Part shown: piece after piece, positions 26,417-41,400 of the stretch | How positions within the stretch are numbered: the first letter of the stretch is position 1 | Layout: the number at the start of each line of letters is the position of its first letter | Source: Larus michahellis | Lineage: Eukaryota; Chordata; Aves; Charadriiformes; Laridae | DNA: 64,000 nucleotides | Direction: 5' to 3' | Assembly (NCBI RefSeq): GCF_964199755.1 | Contig: NC_133897.1 | Location: 12,488,992-12,552,991 of the forward strand | Translations under genes and position numbers: made by a program | Notes under the pieces: generated by a model | What the model was told of the DNA's origin: nothing | The model's database searches: none | The model's input: only the letters and a program-made list of their open reading frames with translations

Positions 26417-29400
26417 CTGTGAAATCAAAAGCAAACAAGACGGCAGAGTTAAACAAAGCATCCTAAGAAAAAAATCATTTACTTTTATGAATAAAAAAGG
26501 TAAAGTCTTTGTCCCAAAAGACTGCTGCACTAAAACATACAGATGAGGGCTTGAGTATGAAGTTTACAGAAGCTCTACAGACAATAAGATTCACAACAAG
26601 GTAAAATGCAAAACAGCATGCCAGAAAAATGGGGTGCTCTGATAAGGCAAAATACTTCCAATTCAAGCAAACTCTAAAACAGTTTAAAGAAAACTAATAA
26701 CTCTGGTTTAAATATCAATAGAAGTATTAATGCTTCTACCTCAAGGATGGTACCAAGAAGAGAATTCCAATACAGAGCTATTATTCGCCAAGTTATCTTT
26801 AACACTTTTGCACTGTTAACTGCATAATTGTATCATGCAAGTAATCATGAGGCTACCAACAGGCAAATTTGAGGATGATTAAACAACACTGGAAGCAATA
26901 TTCTGCTAAATGCATCAAACTGGATCATTAAGAGAAAGTGAAGTAATAAGGTCACTTACTATGGCAGCCCCATTGACTTGTACCGATTTACATGCAGTGC
27001 TGAGTGTGGAAGAAGAAAGCCTTTCTGTACTCTGTGTCTCTTTCTGCTGTTTATCCACGACCTTGGAGTCCCTGTAAGGATTCAGCAGGAAGCAAAGCTC
27101 AAGAAAAGTCAAACTTCAGGACAGATGAATGATCTAATAATGGGCCTAAAACTTTGAGTATGACTATAAGAATTTATAGCTATAATTTGCCTGGCTCATT
27201 ATGACTAGCATTGTGTTTAAAAATGCTATCAAATATTAAAGAAAAAAAAAGATATTCCTTTGTAACTTGACACTACCTGTAATTTGTGACACTGACAGCA
27301 TTTGGTTATTCAGTTATCTTACTCCTGTTACTCAAACACACCTCCATTCAATTTGCAGGTTCCAAATGAAGCCTTACTGAAAACATTCGTTATTGTATGG
27401 ACAACGGTACTGCCCACACCATCGAGGGTTTACTCTCTATGCTTCAAAGCTATCTAAACACAAGACAGTAAGGTATTCATTAAACCTTTAAATACCCGCA
27501 GAGGCTAAACCACAACACTAAACTTCTGTCTGCTGAATGACTTTTATAACTGAATCACTGTTATGATATTGTTCAGAAATTAAGCTTTATTGCCTTTACT
27601 ACAAGTACAATATCAAACAAAACATTATTTCTTTCATTAAGATTTTAATAGCTATTTACAGTGTTCCACCTAGCCTTCAATGAGAGAAAATGTAAATGTG
27701 ATTCAGAGCAGAATAACCATAGCCATGTAATTAAGTGCTTACTCAGAAGACTGGGATGGCGAAGGAGACCTTTCAAACGTCCTGGGCAATGTAGAAGAAA
27801 CCGGCAACAACGGCTCTCGAGGAATTCCTGATGGAGTAGTGTTTGTACTTGCATCCACATTAATGTTCTGAAGGAGGAAAAGAGGCACAGAAGGGCAATA
27901 ATAATATACAATTAACATGGTTTTCCTGAAAATTAACACAATCAAGGAACAGTTTACAAGTTGATTTATAAGGGTAAATTAGCTCTGGGAACATACAGAA
28001 GCATCCTATATAAGTATTGTAACAAGTTTTTTCCTTTACAATTATTTAGAAACACAGACAAATAAGACACACACTGTGGCTATTTCCCAGAAAGTTGGGA
28101 GTTTAGTTCCCTTTGGGACACATCTGGATGACAAAATCACTTCTTTCAACCTGGGAATTTTGCACCTGCTGGTGACAAAGTAGGCTTTGTGCCTGTTCAC
28201 ATAACCACAGTTTGCCTATTAAGACAAAAGTCTCATATAGTTTTGCACTAAGAACTGTCTTCAAAGCTCTAACTCTGCACCATCCCAACAGCTGGTGCTA
28301 AAAAGCCCTAAGCTTAAAAAAATAAAATGAAGTTTTTGCTAACTAGGACATGACTATCATTTAAAAGTCTGTTTCTTATGCTTTAGTGTGATTTGCTACC
28401 AAGAAAGAAAAGAGGCTTTTTCCATAACCCTCATAAGATTCTGTTAGTGCCAAGTGATACTGTGCTTCCAGGTAATGGCCAAATAGGTTCAAAACGCACA
28501 CATGAATTTAAACTGTCACAAAATAAAAAAAAAGAGAAAGACGACTTTGTATCTTGAAAGAGGTATTTCTGACATTTATAATAATTTTGTTTGCTTTAAA
28601 AAGTGCTATGTTCTTTGTATTCCTTCTGACCTGTCTGACTCCAGAACCAGAAGAGATTCTGGTGAGCAGAAGGGAGAGCAATGGGAGAATACAGCACAGA
28701 AGGAACAAGACAGACACCCCTTTCCCCCAGCCCAGCCACCATTCAAAGGTCATAGAACATGAGACTCCTGTGGTCACTGTTAGAAAGGAAAATGGTATTT
28801 CATGACACTGTTTTAAATCAGGCAGCATAGATTATCGCAGTAGATCTACGCCTAGTTTTACTCCAAGTAACAGCAAAACCATAAAAGGTGGATACTTAGA
28901 AAGACAAGAACAGCTTTGATAGTTTTACTCACTATAATAGTGCGTGCAAAGGCTTGAAATTGCAAGTTGCTGAGCATTCTGGCCCAAGTGCATCAAAACT
29001 TGTAGGTACACAGTTAAGTGTGAATAGCTTCAAGTCAAGCAGACATGTGAGCGCTGTTCTGAGGCCAAAACACTCAGCCCCGATCTGACAGAAAATGTGG
29101 GATGATTAACACCTGCCATTCCCCAGACTTGGCACTGCCAAGGCCCCACCTCAAGTACTGTGTGCAGTTTTGGGCCCCTCACCACAAAAAAAAACACTGA
29201 GGTGCTGGCGCAGGTCCAGAGAAGGGCAGTGGAGCTGGTGAGGGGTCTGGAGAACAAGTCTTATGAGGAGCAGCTGAGGGAGCTGTGGGAATTCAGACTG
29301 GAGAAGGAGGCTGAGGGGAGACCTTATCACTCTCTACAACTACCTGAAAGGAGGTTGCAGAGAGGTGGGGATCAGTCTCTTCTCCCAAGGAACAGGCATT

Positions 29401-32400
29401 AGGACAAGAGGAAACAGCCTCAAGTTGCACCAGGGGAGGTTTATATCGGGTATTAGGAAAAATTTTGACACTGAAAGGGTTGTTAAGCATTGGAACAGGC
29501 TGCCCAGGGAAGTGGTTGAGGCACCATCCCTGGAGGTATTTAAAAGACGGGTAGGCATAGTGCTTAGAGATATGATGTAGTGATGGTTTTTGTCAGAGTT
29601 AGGTTGATGGATGGACTCAATGATCTGAAAGGTCCCTTCCAACCTAGGCAATTCTGTGATTCTATCTAGAAGAGCTCCACAAAGCAAAGAGCATAATGAT
29701 GCTTGATAACAACTGTTGGGAATTACACAACCTAAGTTCACTCAGCTTCTGTACTCTGGACTTGCCCATCTATAAAACAAGAGCAGGACTGTGTAACTCT
29801 ACTTCAACACTTCATAACTCTACATCAGGTGACATGGAAAAATGTTGAGATCAAGGTGAAAAGCAGCCTGTATACATTGGCAAGATTCTAACGTTAAACA
29901 CATTTGTAATAGAACACAAGCGCTCTTTGGAGCGGTTGCTGTTATCTTATTCCTTATTAACACTAACGAGGAAAGACAGCACAATCCCTTTCTTCCACAC
30001 AATGGTACAGACTAACTCATGCAAGCTGTAGAAAAATTGGGAAATCAAAGGAAGCTTTTAATGTGACAGTGCACTGCACTGTCATAAAACCTTAGTGCCT
30101 GACTGATATTCAGACTGCATCTACAGGGAACAAGTGTAAATTCTTTACAATAAGTACAGTGCAAAGCAAGTACTAGATTTGTAATGGGAGGAGCAACAGG
30201 TTTTCAGCTGCAGTATCAATAGCAAGTGCTGGAATTATATTTAAAACCTGAAATACGATAGTCAAAAAACCACTTCAGAAATAATTGAGGTAAAATACTT
30301 TAAAAATAGATAGACCTTGGCCAAGAACAGACTACAGTCTGGAGTACTGGCTGACAGTAAGTTAAACACTGCTATTACCATGGTACTGTCCTGCACATTC
30401 CCCCTAAATGCAACCCTGGAGTGCAGTGGTCCCTATTACCACTTGCAGGAGACCCAATAAATGGCCTGTCTGAGCAATCACTGCTTCGGGTGCAGGCTGC
30501 CCTGCCGCTTTCTCTTTCCTTTGCCAACAAATACCCTCCCTACCCACCCCTGATACGCAGGCACTAAAGGAAACACTTCTGCAATAGAATGACTTTAGAG
30601 ACAAGACACAAGAGATTTTGGTGTTTCATCAGGTTGCTTTGCACTGCTATATCCAGGGGTTAAATTCTTCAGTTGGGGTACAGCTAGAAAAACACAAGTT
30701 TAATTAGAGCTAGCAAAAAAAGCCAATACAGACTTCCATAGCCTAGAACATTCCATAGTGCACAGGGTTACGTGAGTCTTGGGAGAACATACCGTCACCC
30801 ACAGATGGCATGGTAGACACAGTTCTAAGAATGAAATCTATGAACAGCTACTCGACATTAATTTTCAACTGCATCTCTACTACATCTAGAAAGCAGTCGT
30901 TGCCAAGTCATTCTGGTGTATTTTTATCTTTCCAAGCAATATGATAAGAAAACACTGGGATCCAGCTGGTTTTGGTAACAGGTCTTGTTCCAGCTATGAT
31001 GCCTGATGTGCTGAGATTATGTAGGCAGCTTCTTTATATTTCGGTGCTTAAAAGTTTGTCTCTGTCACTTTAAAGTGTTTTATATACAACTCAGAAGTCT
31101 GACTTCCCAACAGGAAGAAAATTTATCACATATTTTTTCACCTGAGTCTATATAAAAAAGCCTGAGGCAATTATGAACAGCAAAGAGCATATTTTCTAAT
31201 CTCTGCTATTAACATCTACTTATACTGGCGCTAATATTCCACACCATTTCAAAGAGAATACCCAACAAATTCTAAGATATAAGTGAAGAAGGCAGAGGCA
31301 CGGAATTTGACAGCTGTTTTTTAAAAGCATTTCTTATGACTCCTGTGTAAAGCCACAACTTTTTTCTACGTATAAGCCACCAAATCTGAAAACAAGAGGT
31401 ATGCAATTCTTTGTTTTCTCAACAAAAACGAACACTGGCTACTCACTCTTTCTTTTGACGTTCCTATTACCACACTGGACAGTCTGTTTTCAAAAAGGTC
31501 TTCGGTCTTTAAATTGCCAGCAGCCCCGGGTAATGGAGGAAAGCTAGATAAACCCAATTCAAAGCTAGGAGATGGAGGTTTTGGGGGTGGTGGAGACTGC
31601 GTTTGGCCTCTCTGGAATAGAAATAACATGTTCAGGTTACTGTGCTGGATGACAGAAGAGAATGACATGGGACTCTAAACTGTATTTTGCATTTGATTTA
31701 TATCTGTGAAGCCTTAGAGAGGCCTCCCCCATCCCACCTCCCAAGAAAACCACACAGTACCAAGGAATAGGAACTTTTTCCACTGATGCCCTTAAAATAT
31801 TTAACTATTATTTAAATGGCATGGCATAAACATTCTTAAAAGTTTTATATGCATAAGCTTTAGTGATACCGCTGTAATAAGAGAAGTCTTCTCACTGACC
31901 CTTCCTTCAGGATGGACAGTTACACAGAAACGAAAAGATACTGGTTTAGATATCAAGATATAGTGAAAATATAAAGCCCATTCATGTGCTGTTGGTAACA
32001 TTCTAAATGACACACAGGGGTCAACAAGAATTTTATACCATGTTTAGATATAATAAGAAACGGCAAGACAGCATGCCTTGTATGTAGCGTAGACAACAGC
32101 AATTTTCATCTAATTAATATGAATTTATATAGCCACTTTGCAAAAACGCAAAGATAAATGTCAAAACTATATTTGCAACTGGGAGAATTCTTCTAATGTC
32201 CCAGGTAAAAAAAAAAAAAAAAATCAATGGGCTAAATGCAACTATTTTGCACTAGAGACAGCAGTTCAGGAGTTAAGAGTACCACAGTTAAAGATCCTTA
32301 CAGTAAGGATCTGTAAAGCTAAATTCTATTTACACTGAAAAAATACAATTCCTTTTGTAATATGCTGTGACTGAAGTTAGCCATTAACTTCATCTACATC

Positions 32401-35400
32401 ATGTAAACAAAGAAGTAACTGTTTCACGACTGTGCTCAGGCCTGTGCTAAGATGATCTCTGCTGCAGAATATCAAATGCAAAGCAGTTTTTGAGACAGTT
32501 CCCATCTTGAAAAGGAAAATATTTATGGGTATATAGCCAAGATGGTCTGAATGCGAGAACAATGCTTCTGGACAGAAAGGTGTTGCATTACTTACTGTTT
32601 TTTCCCCCCTTCCTTCTCATGAAGAGCAACAGATACAAAACTACCCTCGAGGTCTTTTCACAAACTGCAGTTTATGTCAGAAGAAGCGTGTGTCGAGAGG
32701 GAAATAGGGAAAGAATGAATACAGACGCAAGACCGACTGCAACCCCTAGGACTGCTACTGGCCCAGCATGACGCCCAGAACACAGTTTAAGAGTGCTACA
32801 GCAACAGAGGCTGCAAACCTCCAAAAATAGAAGTCAGATGACCTGTCAAAGGGTCACAGAGAGAAACTACACTTATCCAAGCTCAAACTGCAAGATGCCA
32901 ACTGCATACAATTTCTCAAGTCAATTTGCTATGACAAATGGAGTAACTGGCTTATGTCTATAGCCTCAAATACAATCTGATCCAAAAGGCTCATGCTCTT
33001 TCTCATGCAAGCATGCATACTCTCTATAATTTTTCCTTAAAAAAAAAATTATATATCAAAAGAAGTCATCACTCCATTCAAATACAACTGGTTGCAGTGA
33101 TGTCCTAGGTATACCCAACCACTACAGCATCACACAAGAAATCAGATTCTGGATTCAGTTATTTCCACAGTCTAAAAGGGTCAAATTTTAATCTTTCACT
33201 TCAGAGCACACTCCTTCCCAGCACACACAGTTGTGGGTGTGCAGCTGCTCTCACCTCTGTTCAGGCTGCATCACTGGCCAGTAGAGACTAAAGATTCATG
33301 GGCCAGAAGAGACCAGAAGGAACCTGGCTGCACAGGCTGCAATTAAAGCCTGCTGCTGAGAGAAGGGAACAGTGGGTCTCCAAAGAACTCATGTATACTG
33401 GTTTTACATTCAAAGTTCAAATAACCTTTAAAGTCAGCGGAGCCAGAAGAGCCCCTCTGCTTACTAAGTGTGTCCAAGGTAATGGTTTCACTCCAGCCAC
33501 TCACTTTACACCTAACCTGTACCGCTTCCTTATTCTTTCAAAGACAGAAGAAAATGTTGATAGGAAAACATCAATCTAAAAATTCAAGCAGCTTTGAAAG
33601 GGTAAAAGAAAGAAGTACTGAGAATCCTACACATAATCTGATTACACTGAGCTTTCAGAAGTTTGACAAGAACTAAAAGCAACCAAAGGGAAGGAATCAC
33701 TTGTTTTATGCTTTCCAAACCGTGATGCTCCTTTACCTAAGTCCCCTTAAGGTTACCCAACAGCAGGAACCACAAATGCAATGATTCCAGACCTTTAAGA
33801 AAGTGTTATGGCTCATGCAGTGGGGTTACTTTGCAATTGTAATGTGAACAAGGAAATAATCTGGTTCAACTTCATGAACTGCAGAGAAGTGTCTGGTTTT
33901 ATCAAATCAAACCTTAAGTCCTACAAAAAAATGACTTCTTTTTTTTCTTCTGTGCAATGTCTAGTCCAGCCTTTCCAAGTATCAAGGGTATTTAGGTATT
34001 CATCTTGAATTTAAGTTTACCAAAATACTGTAATACTTCAATAGTCTTAGTATAACCTTACCAAGTGGTACTTGGAGAGGCATTTAAGAAAGAACTGACG
34101 ACTCAATAACTAAGATCCTAGCTATACTTTATGGCACACGGATCTATAAAATGTTTTCAACATCTACACGAACTATAGTCAAGTACCAAGTGTGTTGAAC
34201 TTTAGCGTAGCTATTTAGCTCTCCCTGAACATGAACACTGGCATGCTGACAAAGCACCATTAAGATGGAAATTTTTTGCTACTATAAAAAAATTTAACTT
34301 TTTCCTAATTTCTGCATTAACAGACAACCTTCTCTGATACTCAAATGCAGTAAACTCATGTGACTCTAATGAGCTGCTGTCTTTACTCAACTGTGACATA
34401 CAATTGCTTGCACCAATAACTTATCTCACCTGCTACTCCACATAATATCCGTACTATTGCCTCGTTACCCTACTTTTATTATAAATGAACATGATCATGA
34501 ACACTCACTGTAAACTTGTCCTCCCTTTTCTTTCGGTAGCCATACGAGTTTTTCCTAAGGGAAAGAAAGCAGTTATCAGAACCATGCCTATAAATGAATG
34601 AAAGGCAGTTGGTGAAAACAGGAGAAATGAATTCAAATTGCTATTTCATCCATCTTCATTCTACACAGGTTATTAAAAAAATGTTTCAGGGAAAAACTTC
34701 TAGCAAGCTCTCATTAAAATAAAGGCACGGATCTTATACAAGTCAGCATGAGAATACCTTGGTTACAAATAATTCCTGCGTTAAAAGCATCTCTCAGTGC
34801 TGATCTTAGACAAAACCTTTCAATATCCAAAGTAACAGGTTTAGTCTTTTTTTTTTTTTTTTTAGTACCTATGTAACTTTTGAAATATTGCTAACTTTTC
34901 AATTCAGGTAAAGCCCCTCCAAAACATTTTCAGTACTTCTCCCCCAGCTGTGCTTCAGGCATAGCCCTTCCAAGCAGCAGTTTAAAGTTTGCAATGCCTT
35001 CTTATTCAGTTTCAATAAATTTTCTAAGTTTTCTGTTTGACTTTTAATATTTTAATATATTGAATACCAATCTCAGAATACAAGTCTCAGTACTGACTAC
35101 TCCTGTACATTTTTGCAGTCTAGTTTGAGCAATCTTGTTTCCTATTTTCTTTAATCATACTTTCATCCACTAGTTAGAACACAATTTGGCAAATTAGATT
35201 TAGAGAAGCATTACAATTCTTGCACAAAATCCCCACTTAATTCTGCAATGATACAATACAAGTCTAATATAGGATCATCTGCAAAAGACTCAAGTTATCT
35301 TCCAACCCAGTAAGTCACTCAAAATGTGATTTACTTGGAGACACAAACACAGCCATCATTAAACAAAGCTGCACAGTACTTTCATAAAGCACTTAATAGA

Positions 35401-38400
35401 CATGTACTACATTTTAAAAATTCCAAAATAAGCCTGCTAAATTCTCACATTAATATTGGTGCCACCAATTTTCAGCTCCCCAGGTGGTGTGTTTTTTTTT
35501 TTTTTTAAAACTGCATTAACAATAGTTTTAGTTGCATGCAATCCTTTTTCCTCCCTCCACGCCAATGCATCATCTTTGTTGTTGTAAATGTCTAATTTGG
35601 GTAAAATTCTGGTCTTTTAACTGAAAAAATTAACAATGAGCACTGCTAGTACGGGTTCAGGTGCACAATTTATACTACTGAACAATGGAATGGGCAGAAC
35701 TGCTTCATTAAAAATCAAACAAATAATAAACAGACACTTTCTTACAACAGATGAAGCAAGGATAGAGAGGATTAGATCCTACAGCTGTAAATTGTTCATC
35801 AGTTGCCATCAATGATTTTAATTTGGTAGGAAGGTATGCAAGTCCACTTTGCATTTGTTCTATATTTAACACTTTCCCTGAAGTACTTTCCAAGATTTTA
35901 GCTTTGAGGAGAGACAGTCTCCATTTAAAATAGTACTGAGAACAGTACTAGTACCATACCTCTTCCCTAAAAAAAGGTTAGAAGCAGCAATGCCAGGTTG
36001 TTCAGAAGACAATTACGGAGTACACTCACCTTCCTCTACCTAATCCAGGAGATGAGTCAACGCTGGTCTGTTCCACCCGTCCAGTTCCTACTTCCCTCTT
36101 GGTGTAACTCGTAGTAGCATTCTGCATCCGTGTCCTGTTTTGTCCTGGCTGCCGCGTCTGTGGACTCCTGACGCCATTGATTAAACGATCAGCAGAAAAG
36201 TTGAATATTGTAGGACTGTCTAGAAGCCCAGGTCCCCTTTCTGCACTGGGTATTGTATGTCGTATATGAGACTTGCTAGGATTCCTACAAATTCAAAAGT
36301 CATTTCAACATACGCACTATCAGAGATCTTCTGAGGCCTAAGACTACACACAGAATTCAGAAGAAGCAAGATCTTTAGTCCTTTATTGCATATTTCATTT
36401 ATAAGAATGATAAACATTCATTTTAACAGGTCATGCGAATTATCAAAAATAACCTTTTCACTCTATTTTCAATGATGGCTTTACTAAAAACTACTTGAAA
36501 CTGGAAATACTTTATGAATAATCCTGCTGATCACATGCCATCATTCAGAATATTTCATCTGAAGACCCTCAATCATGAAACAGACAAGTTCTCAGTTTTC
36601 AGACAGTCCATTTACATTTAGAAACAGTATATCCACTAACAGTAGGAGCACCATCTGCCCTTTGGCCTCACTTAACCTTGCACCAGGTTCAATTGCACAA
36701 GTATTTTCAAGTTAGCTGGTGTTACTAAAATAAGCAGATTAAAACCCCCCATGGCAGCTAATAAAATAGTATGCATATTGTTAAAAGACGGTTGAACTTG
36801 CCTGTTCCTGGGAGGATACTGTCTGAGTGTGGTCAATGGAGAAGCAGCAGGCTTGAAAGTTGGAGATGTGAACCCATTGATAAACCCAGTATTTGGAAAT
36901 GGTGTCACCTAAAGAATATATTGCATGCTCAATTATAAACAAGCCGAGTAGTATTTTTTCTCAACGCTGTATTTTATGTCATTCTATGCAGGGCAGTACT
37001 TAAATGACTGGCTCTAACAGCAGTAGAGCATTTGTCCAGTGCCTTGCACCCAACTTACAAGAGCTGTTTTTTTTTTGAAGACAGCTACTACACATATTAA
37101 AGTTCTGATAATTTGTTAAGAGGACTGAAAAAAAAAAATCGAGCCAAAATTCTTGGCTGTAAGTCAAGTAACACTCCTCCTATTTCACACCATCCTGTGT
37201 ATGACTTTGAGTACAGAGACACTTCTTTGTCAAAGAGTCTCTAACCTACACACCCTGTAATTGTTTTTCTTATAATTTATATGTAAATCCCTCCTAAAAA
37301 GAAAAAAAAAAAATCAGTTCCTCATTCTACTTACCATCCACATGACACCTAAAAAACCCTAGAGAATAAGATGATGTTAAGTGGACCTCTGATTCTTTTC
37401 ACATCTTGCCACCTTATTCTACATGTGAATTACTGTCTTGGTGCCTGAAGAAGCAACATTAGTGAAAGATTTTTTTTGGGGTGGGTGCATATCAATGTCT
37501 GTCGTGTATTAACATGATATCTCAAAACTTGAAGCGTGTTTACAGTAATTTCTCCAACCTCACTAGCACCCCTTTTTTTTTTTAAAATGTATGAATGACT
37601 TTCATTTAAGAAATGTTGTTGTTATCAACAGTGAATATTCGCTTGTCTTCTCCCCCTGAAAGTAACTAAATTGCAGAACAGTGAGACTTCTATATAGCAC
37701 TCTTTCTACACTTAATTAAATTATGAGAAACAGCTGGGATTAAGATTGCTTCCTATAAAGGTATCTTTAAGCTTGTCCAACTTTCTTGCAAAAGTTAAAG
37801 CAAACCACTAATCAATGAAAAATAAAATTTAATACCAAAGCTGTCATGCCAAAGCACTGTTAGCCTAACCTCGCACACATGACAGCAAATGCTACCTCAG
37901 ACTCCAAAAATAGGCCATTAGGAGTTTAATAAAGTTATTTTAGGAACAAGTTTCATCAAAACACTGCTTTGAAGTGCTGTCTGCTTTAATAGTTACAACC
38001 CGAACGCTGTAAAATTCAATCAAAGCTAGGTAAGCAACTACTGAACCTGAATAATGAAAAGACATTGACCATACTAAAGGAAAACAAGTTTAACTCATTG
38101 CTTAAAGGGACACCAGCAATGTTAACCACTTCTTTCTTTATAAGGATGGGTGACTTTTTTTTGGAGGGGGAAAAAAAATAAAATGTTATTTTCATTTTCC
38201 AGTAATACCAAAAGTAACAATTTGCTTTCTCCACAGAAGTCATCTAGCACATAAAAAGTACACTTTTCCTTCCTCCCTCCTCCCCCCACTTTTTTTTTTT
38301 TTTAAGCAGGACAAACTAGATCTTTCCTCAAATACTATTAAGTACGTGATGAAGAAATAGGTAGTTTTTAGAATTTTGAAGACGTGTTGCCATATTCTAG

Positions 38401-41400
38401 TTTCAGAAGTAAAACTGTATGCCCATGCTACTGGGCATATTTAAACTCGAATCAAAGGTGAGACAAAGCACAGTTAGCATTTACAGAGAAGCAGAAGAGG
38501 AGAGAAAATTTTGTTGTATTTGCACAGAAGTCTCTACATGCAAACTGCAACCCTGTCTCATGAAAATTATTCCCCTGTCATTGTTCCTTGTGGTCCCTGT
38601 TCTCTTCAAGTAATTTCTACTCAAATATAGCTCTTCCTATAAAAGATTCAAGAAACATCATACTACATTAATGTACACAAAATGCAGCTAACCAGTGACA
38701 ATATGCTGCAAAGCAGTGGGAGGCAAAAGCTCTGCCATTTCACTTTCTGTTATAATTAAGACCGGTACGAGATCTTTAAAGCTGCAAACTTGTAATATCT
38801 TCCCCCAAAACCCAGGACTAGTAAAGCTTTCTGGAATACAAGAAGTTCCAGGATGACATAGCGTAGACACGCACTATGCTGCACTTGAGCCTGTGGTCAA
38901 TTAATCTACGTCTTTTACACTAGTGCTACCCAACTACTTCACTAACCCACAGCAAGACTGTGCAATAGTCAGTCTTAGTTTAACTAGAGGAAGAATCACA
39001 TTCATTGCTGCTTAATAAGGTGGCTTTCTCCTGGAACAACATCATTCACTATGCTACTTTGTCTCCTCCCCCTTAAAAGCCTTCCCCCCCAAGGGCTCTG
39101 GCTACCTTCCCTGTGTGTGAAGTGTTTAGCACACCAACTTTTTAATTAGCTTGCTGTTCAGTACACAGGAAGTTTGCTGAAGTTTGTTCAAGGACACTTT
39201 AATCCTCTGCCAAAAAAAACCTCTAAAAAGCTTCTGATTTTGATCATTGCTACCCTAGTTTCTTTTAGCCACAAGTAAAGAGGCATTTACACAGGGCGGG
39301 GGGGGAAGAGGTTACGTATAGGACAACCTCAGTCTCCCAGTCATTACAGAAAACTATATTTATATTAGCTCTTGTAGTACAACAGAGGCAGACTAAAAGG
39401 GGCCAAGGTAATTCTGACGGGTTGGTCACAATGGAGAAGATGAAAGCAGCATCACAGGATGCAGCAGATACCCCATTAGAGTGTATAGAGACTTACTGCT
39501 GCCATCCTAGCTCTAACACTTACTGATAAGCCCCCCTTTAAGATTTTTTTTTTTTTAAAGTTAAGCAATTTAAAAGTGATTTTTTTTTAACAGCAAAAGT
39601 AATATCATTTTTAATTGCCAAAAAAGATGTTACTTTTGCACTGAAAATATTTTGCTGTAAGAACATGCCGAATAAGGTAATTCAGCTTGTTAACCTAGAA
39701 TTTATTTTCCTGCTGCAAGATCAAGATACTAAGTTATCCTTACTTACCCGATTCCATTCAGTTTATTCAGTGCATATCAGAATTGCTTTTTTCTGGTATT
39801 CATATACATATTCTGAAGATCTAATTTCTAAAGAGGCTTTTAACCGTTACTAAAAAGAGGTCTTTAGTAAAGATTTATTTTGGTAATGATTGATTAATAA
39901 TCTCTAGTAAAAAACTCAAAAACTAAGAGGTTAAGAAGAGAATCCCACTGCAGTCTGAGACCAGATGAAATTTTCAAATAATTAATCTTGTACACCACGG
40001 GAAGAACTCTGAAGAACTGTTTTTCAAGAAGAATCAGTATCTTAAACTTCAGGACACATATGCTTCCTACACCTCAAGACTTCTTAAGAAAACAACAGCA
40101 ACTTTGAAAAGACTCCAAGTGTTTCATAATCAAGAGACTTACCAATGAAGGGTCAAGGTAGCTGTGTGTGGCTGACCAGGTCTGTGGGCCAATTAAGCTG
40201 TACAACGGAAACTGCTGATGAGGACTGTATACTGGAGGTAAGTAAAAGGATGTTGTGTAACGCTGCTGCGTGTAGAGGTTCATATCCAGAGGTCTATATC
40301 CATTCTTTGGCAAAAATGTGTTTATAGCTATTGCCTTTGCTTTTATTCTTGCCTGCAAAGGAGATTAGGTTATTTATTACAGCAGCCTTCCAAATTAAAT
40401 AAGGATGGTTCAAACTAGCAGCTCTCAAACTTTTACTGGACACTTGTCAGTCACTGCTTTCTCCTTCAAGGAAGGCAGGAACAGCTGAATGCTTCCCTAC
40501 TGGCCTGATGCTGGGATGGATATACCGCTGCCAGAAAGGAGGAAAAGGATAAGTAAAATGCTACATTTCAAAACCCATCTCCAGGCCAAACGGCTGCTGA
40601 GATTGGACCGCTTAAATTTATATTAGAAAACACCATGAGCCCCACAAAAACCAGAACACACAGACACATGCCCCCCAAAATCCATAAAGCTCTATTTACC
40701 TTAATTGGTTTTCCTTGGAAAGTTTTCACTTCTTCTCTAAGGTATCTGTAAGCCTTTAAGAAAGATAATTATATAAATTTGTCGAATATAATTTAACCAA
40801 AGGAAACTTAAATTTTGACAGGCTAAGCCTAAAAATAATTCTTGAAGTGTCTGCTAATGTTAGACTACAGAAAACCCTCATATGTAATCTGCATTCAGCA
40901 AGATTTAAGTTATCATTGCAGAAGTACTTTAGTAGTGTTAAGACAAGAATTAAAATCTTACAATTGAAGCATTTCAATGTGTGATCCGAAATATCAACAT
41001 TCTTAGTGCAAGCAATTATAGCTTTGGCCAGGAAGCCAGGATATGCAAACAAGATAAAACTCGTACGGTGTGATGTTTAATAGTACTGGTAACTGGATAG
41101 TAGCTAAAGGGAGGCATTACTGTTTTTAGAGGTTTGTGTATTTTTCTTTTTCATAGAATGGTTTGGGTTAGAAGGGATCTTAAAGATCACCTAGTTCTAA
41201 CCCCCAAATTAAAACATTACACATTTTAAATTACAATTTTAAATTGTTACACATTTCTAATATAGTTTATGACCCGTCAATCCACCCTCAACCCACCCTT
41301 GTTTATTGTTATATTCTAAAATGCTTCAAAAAAAAAAAATAGCGTTACCTGCTGTGCATCAGCTTCTGATTCAAATGTGATGAACCAGTTGTCATTATAG

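Noticed and set aside
29160..29580. Two plus-strand frames that look protein-like
   Set aside because: Remnants of CR1 ORF2, not a host gene.
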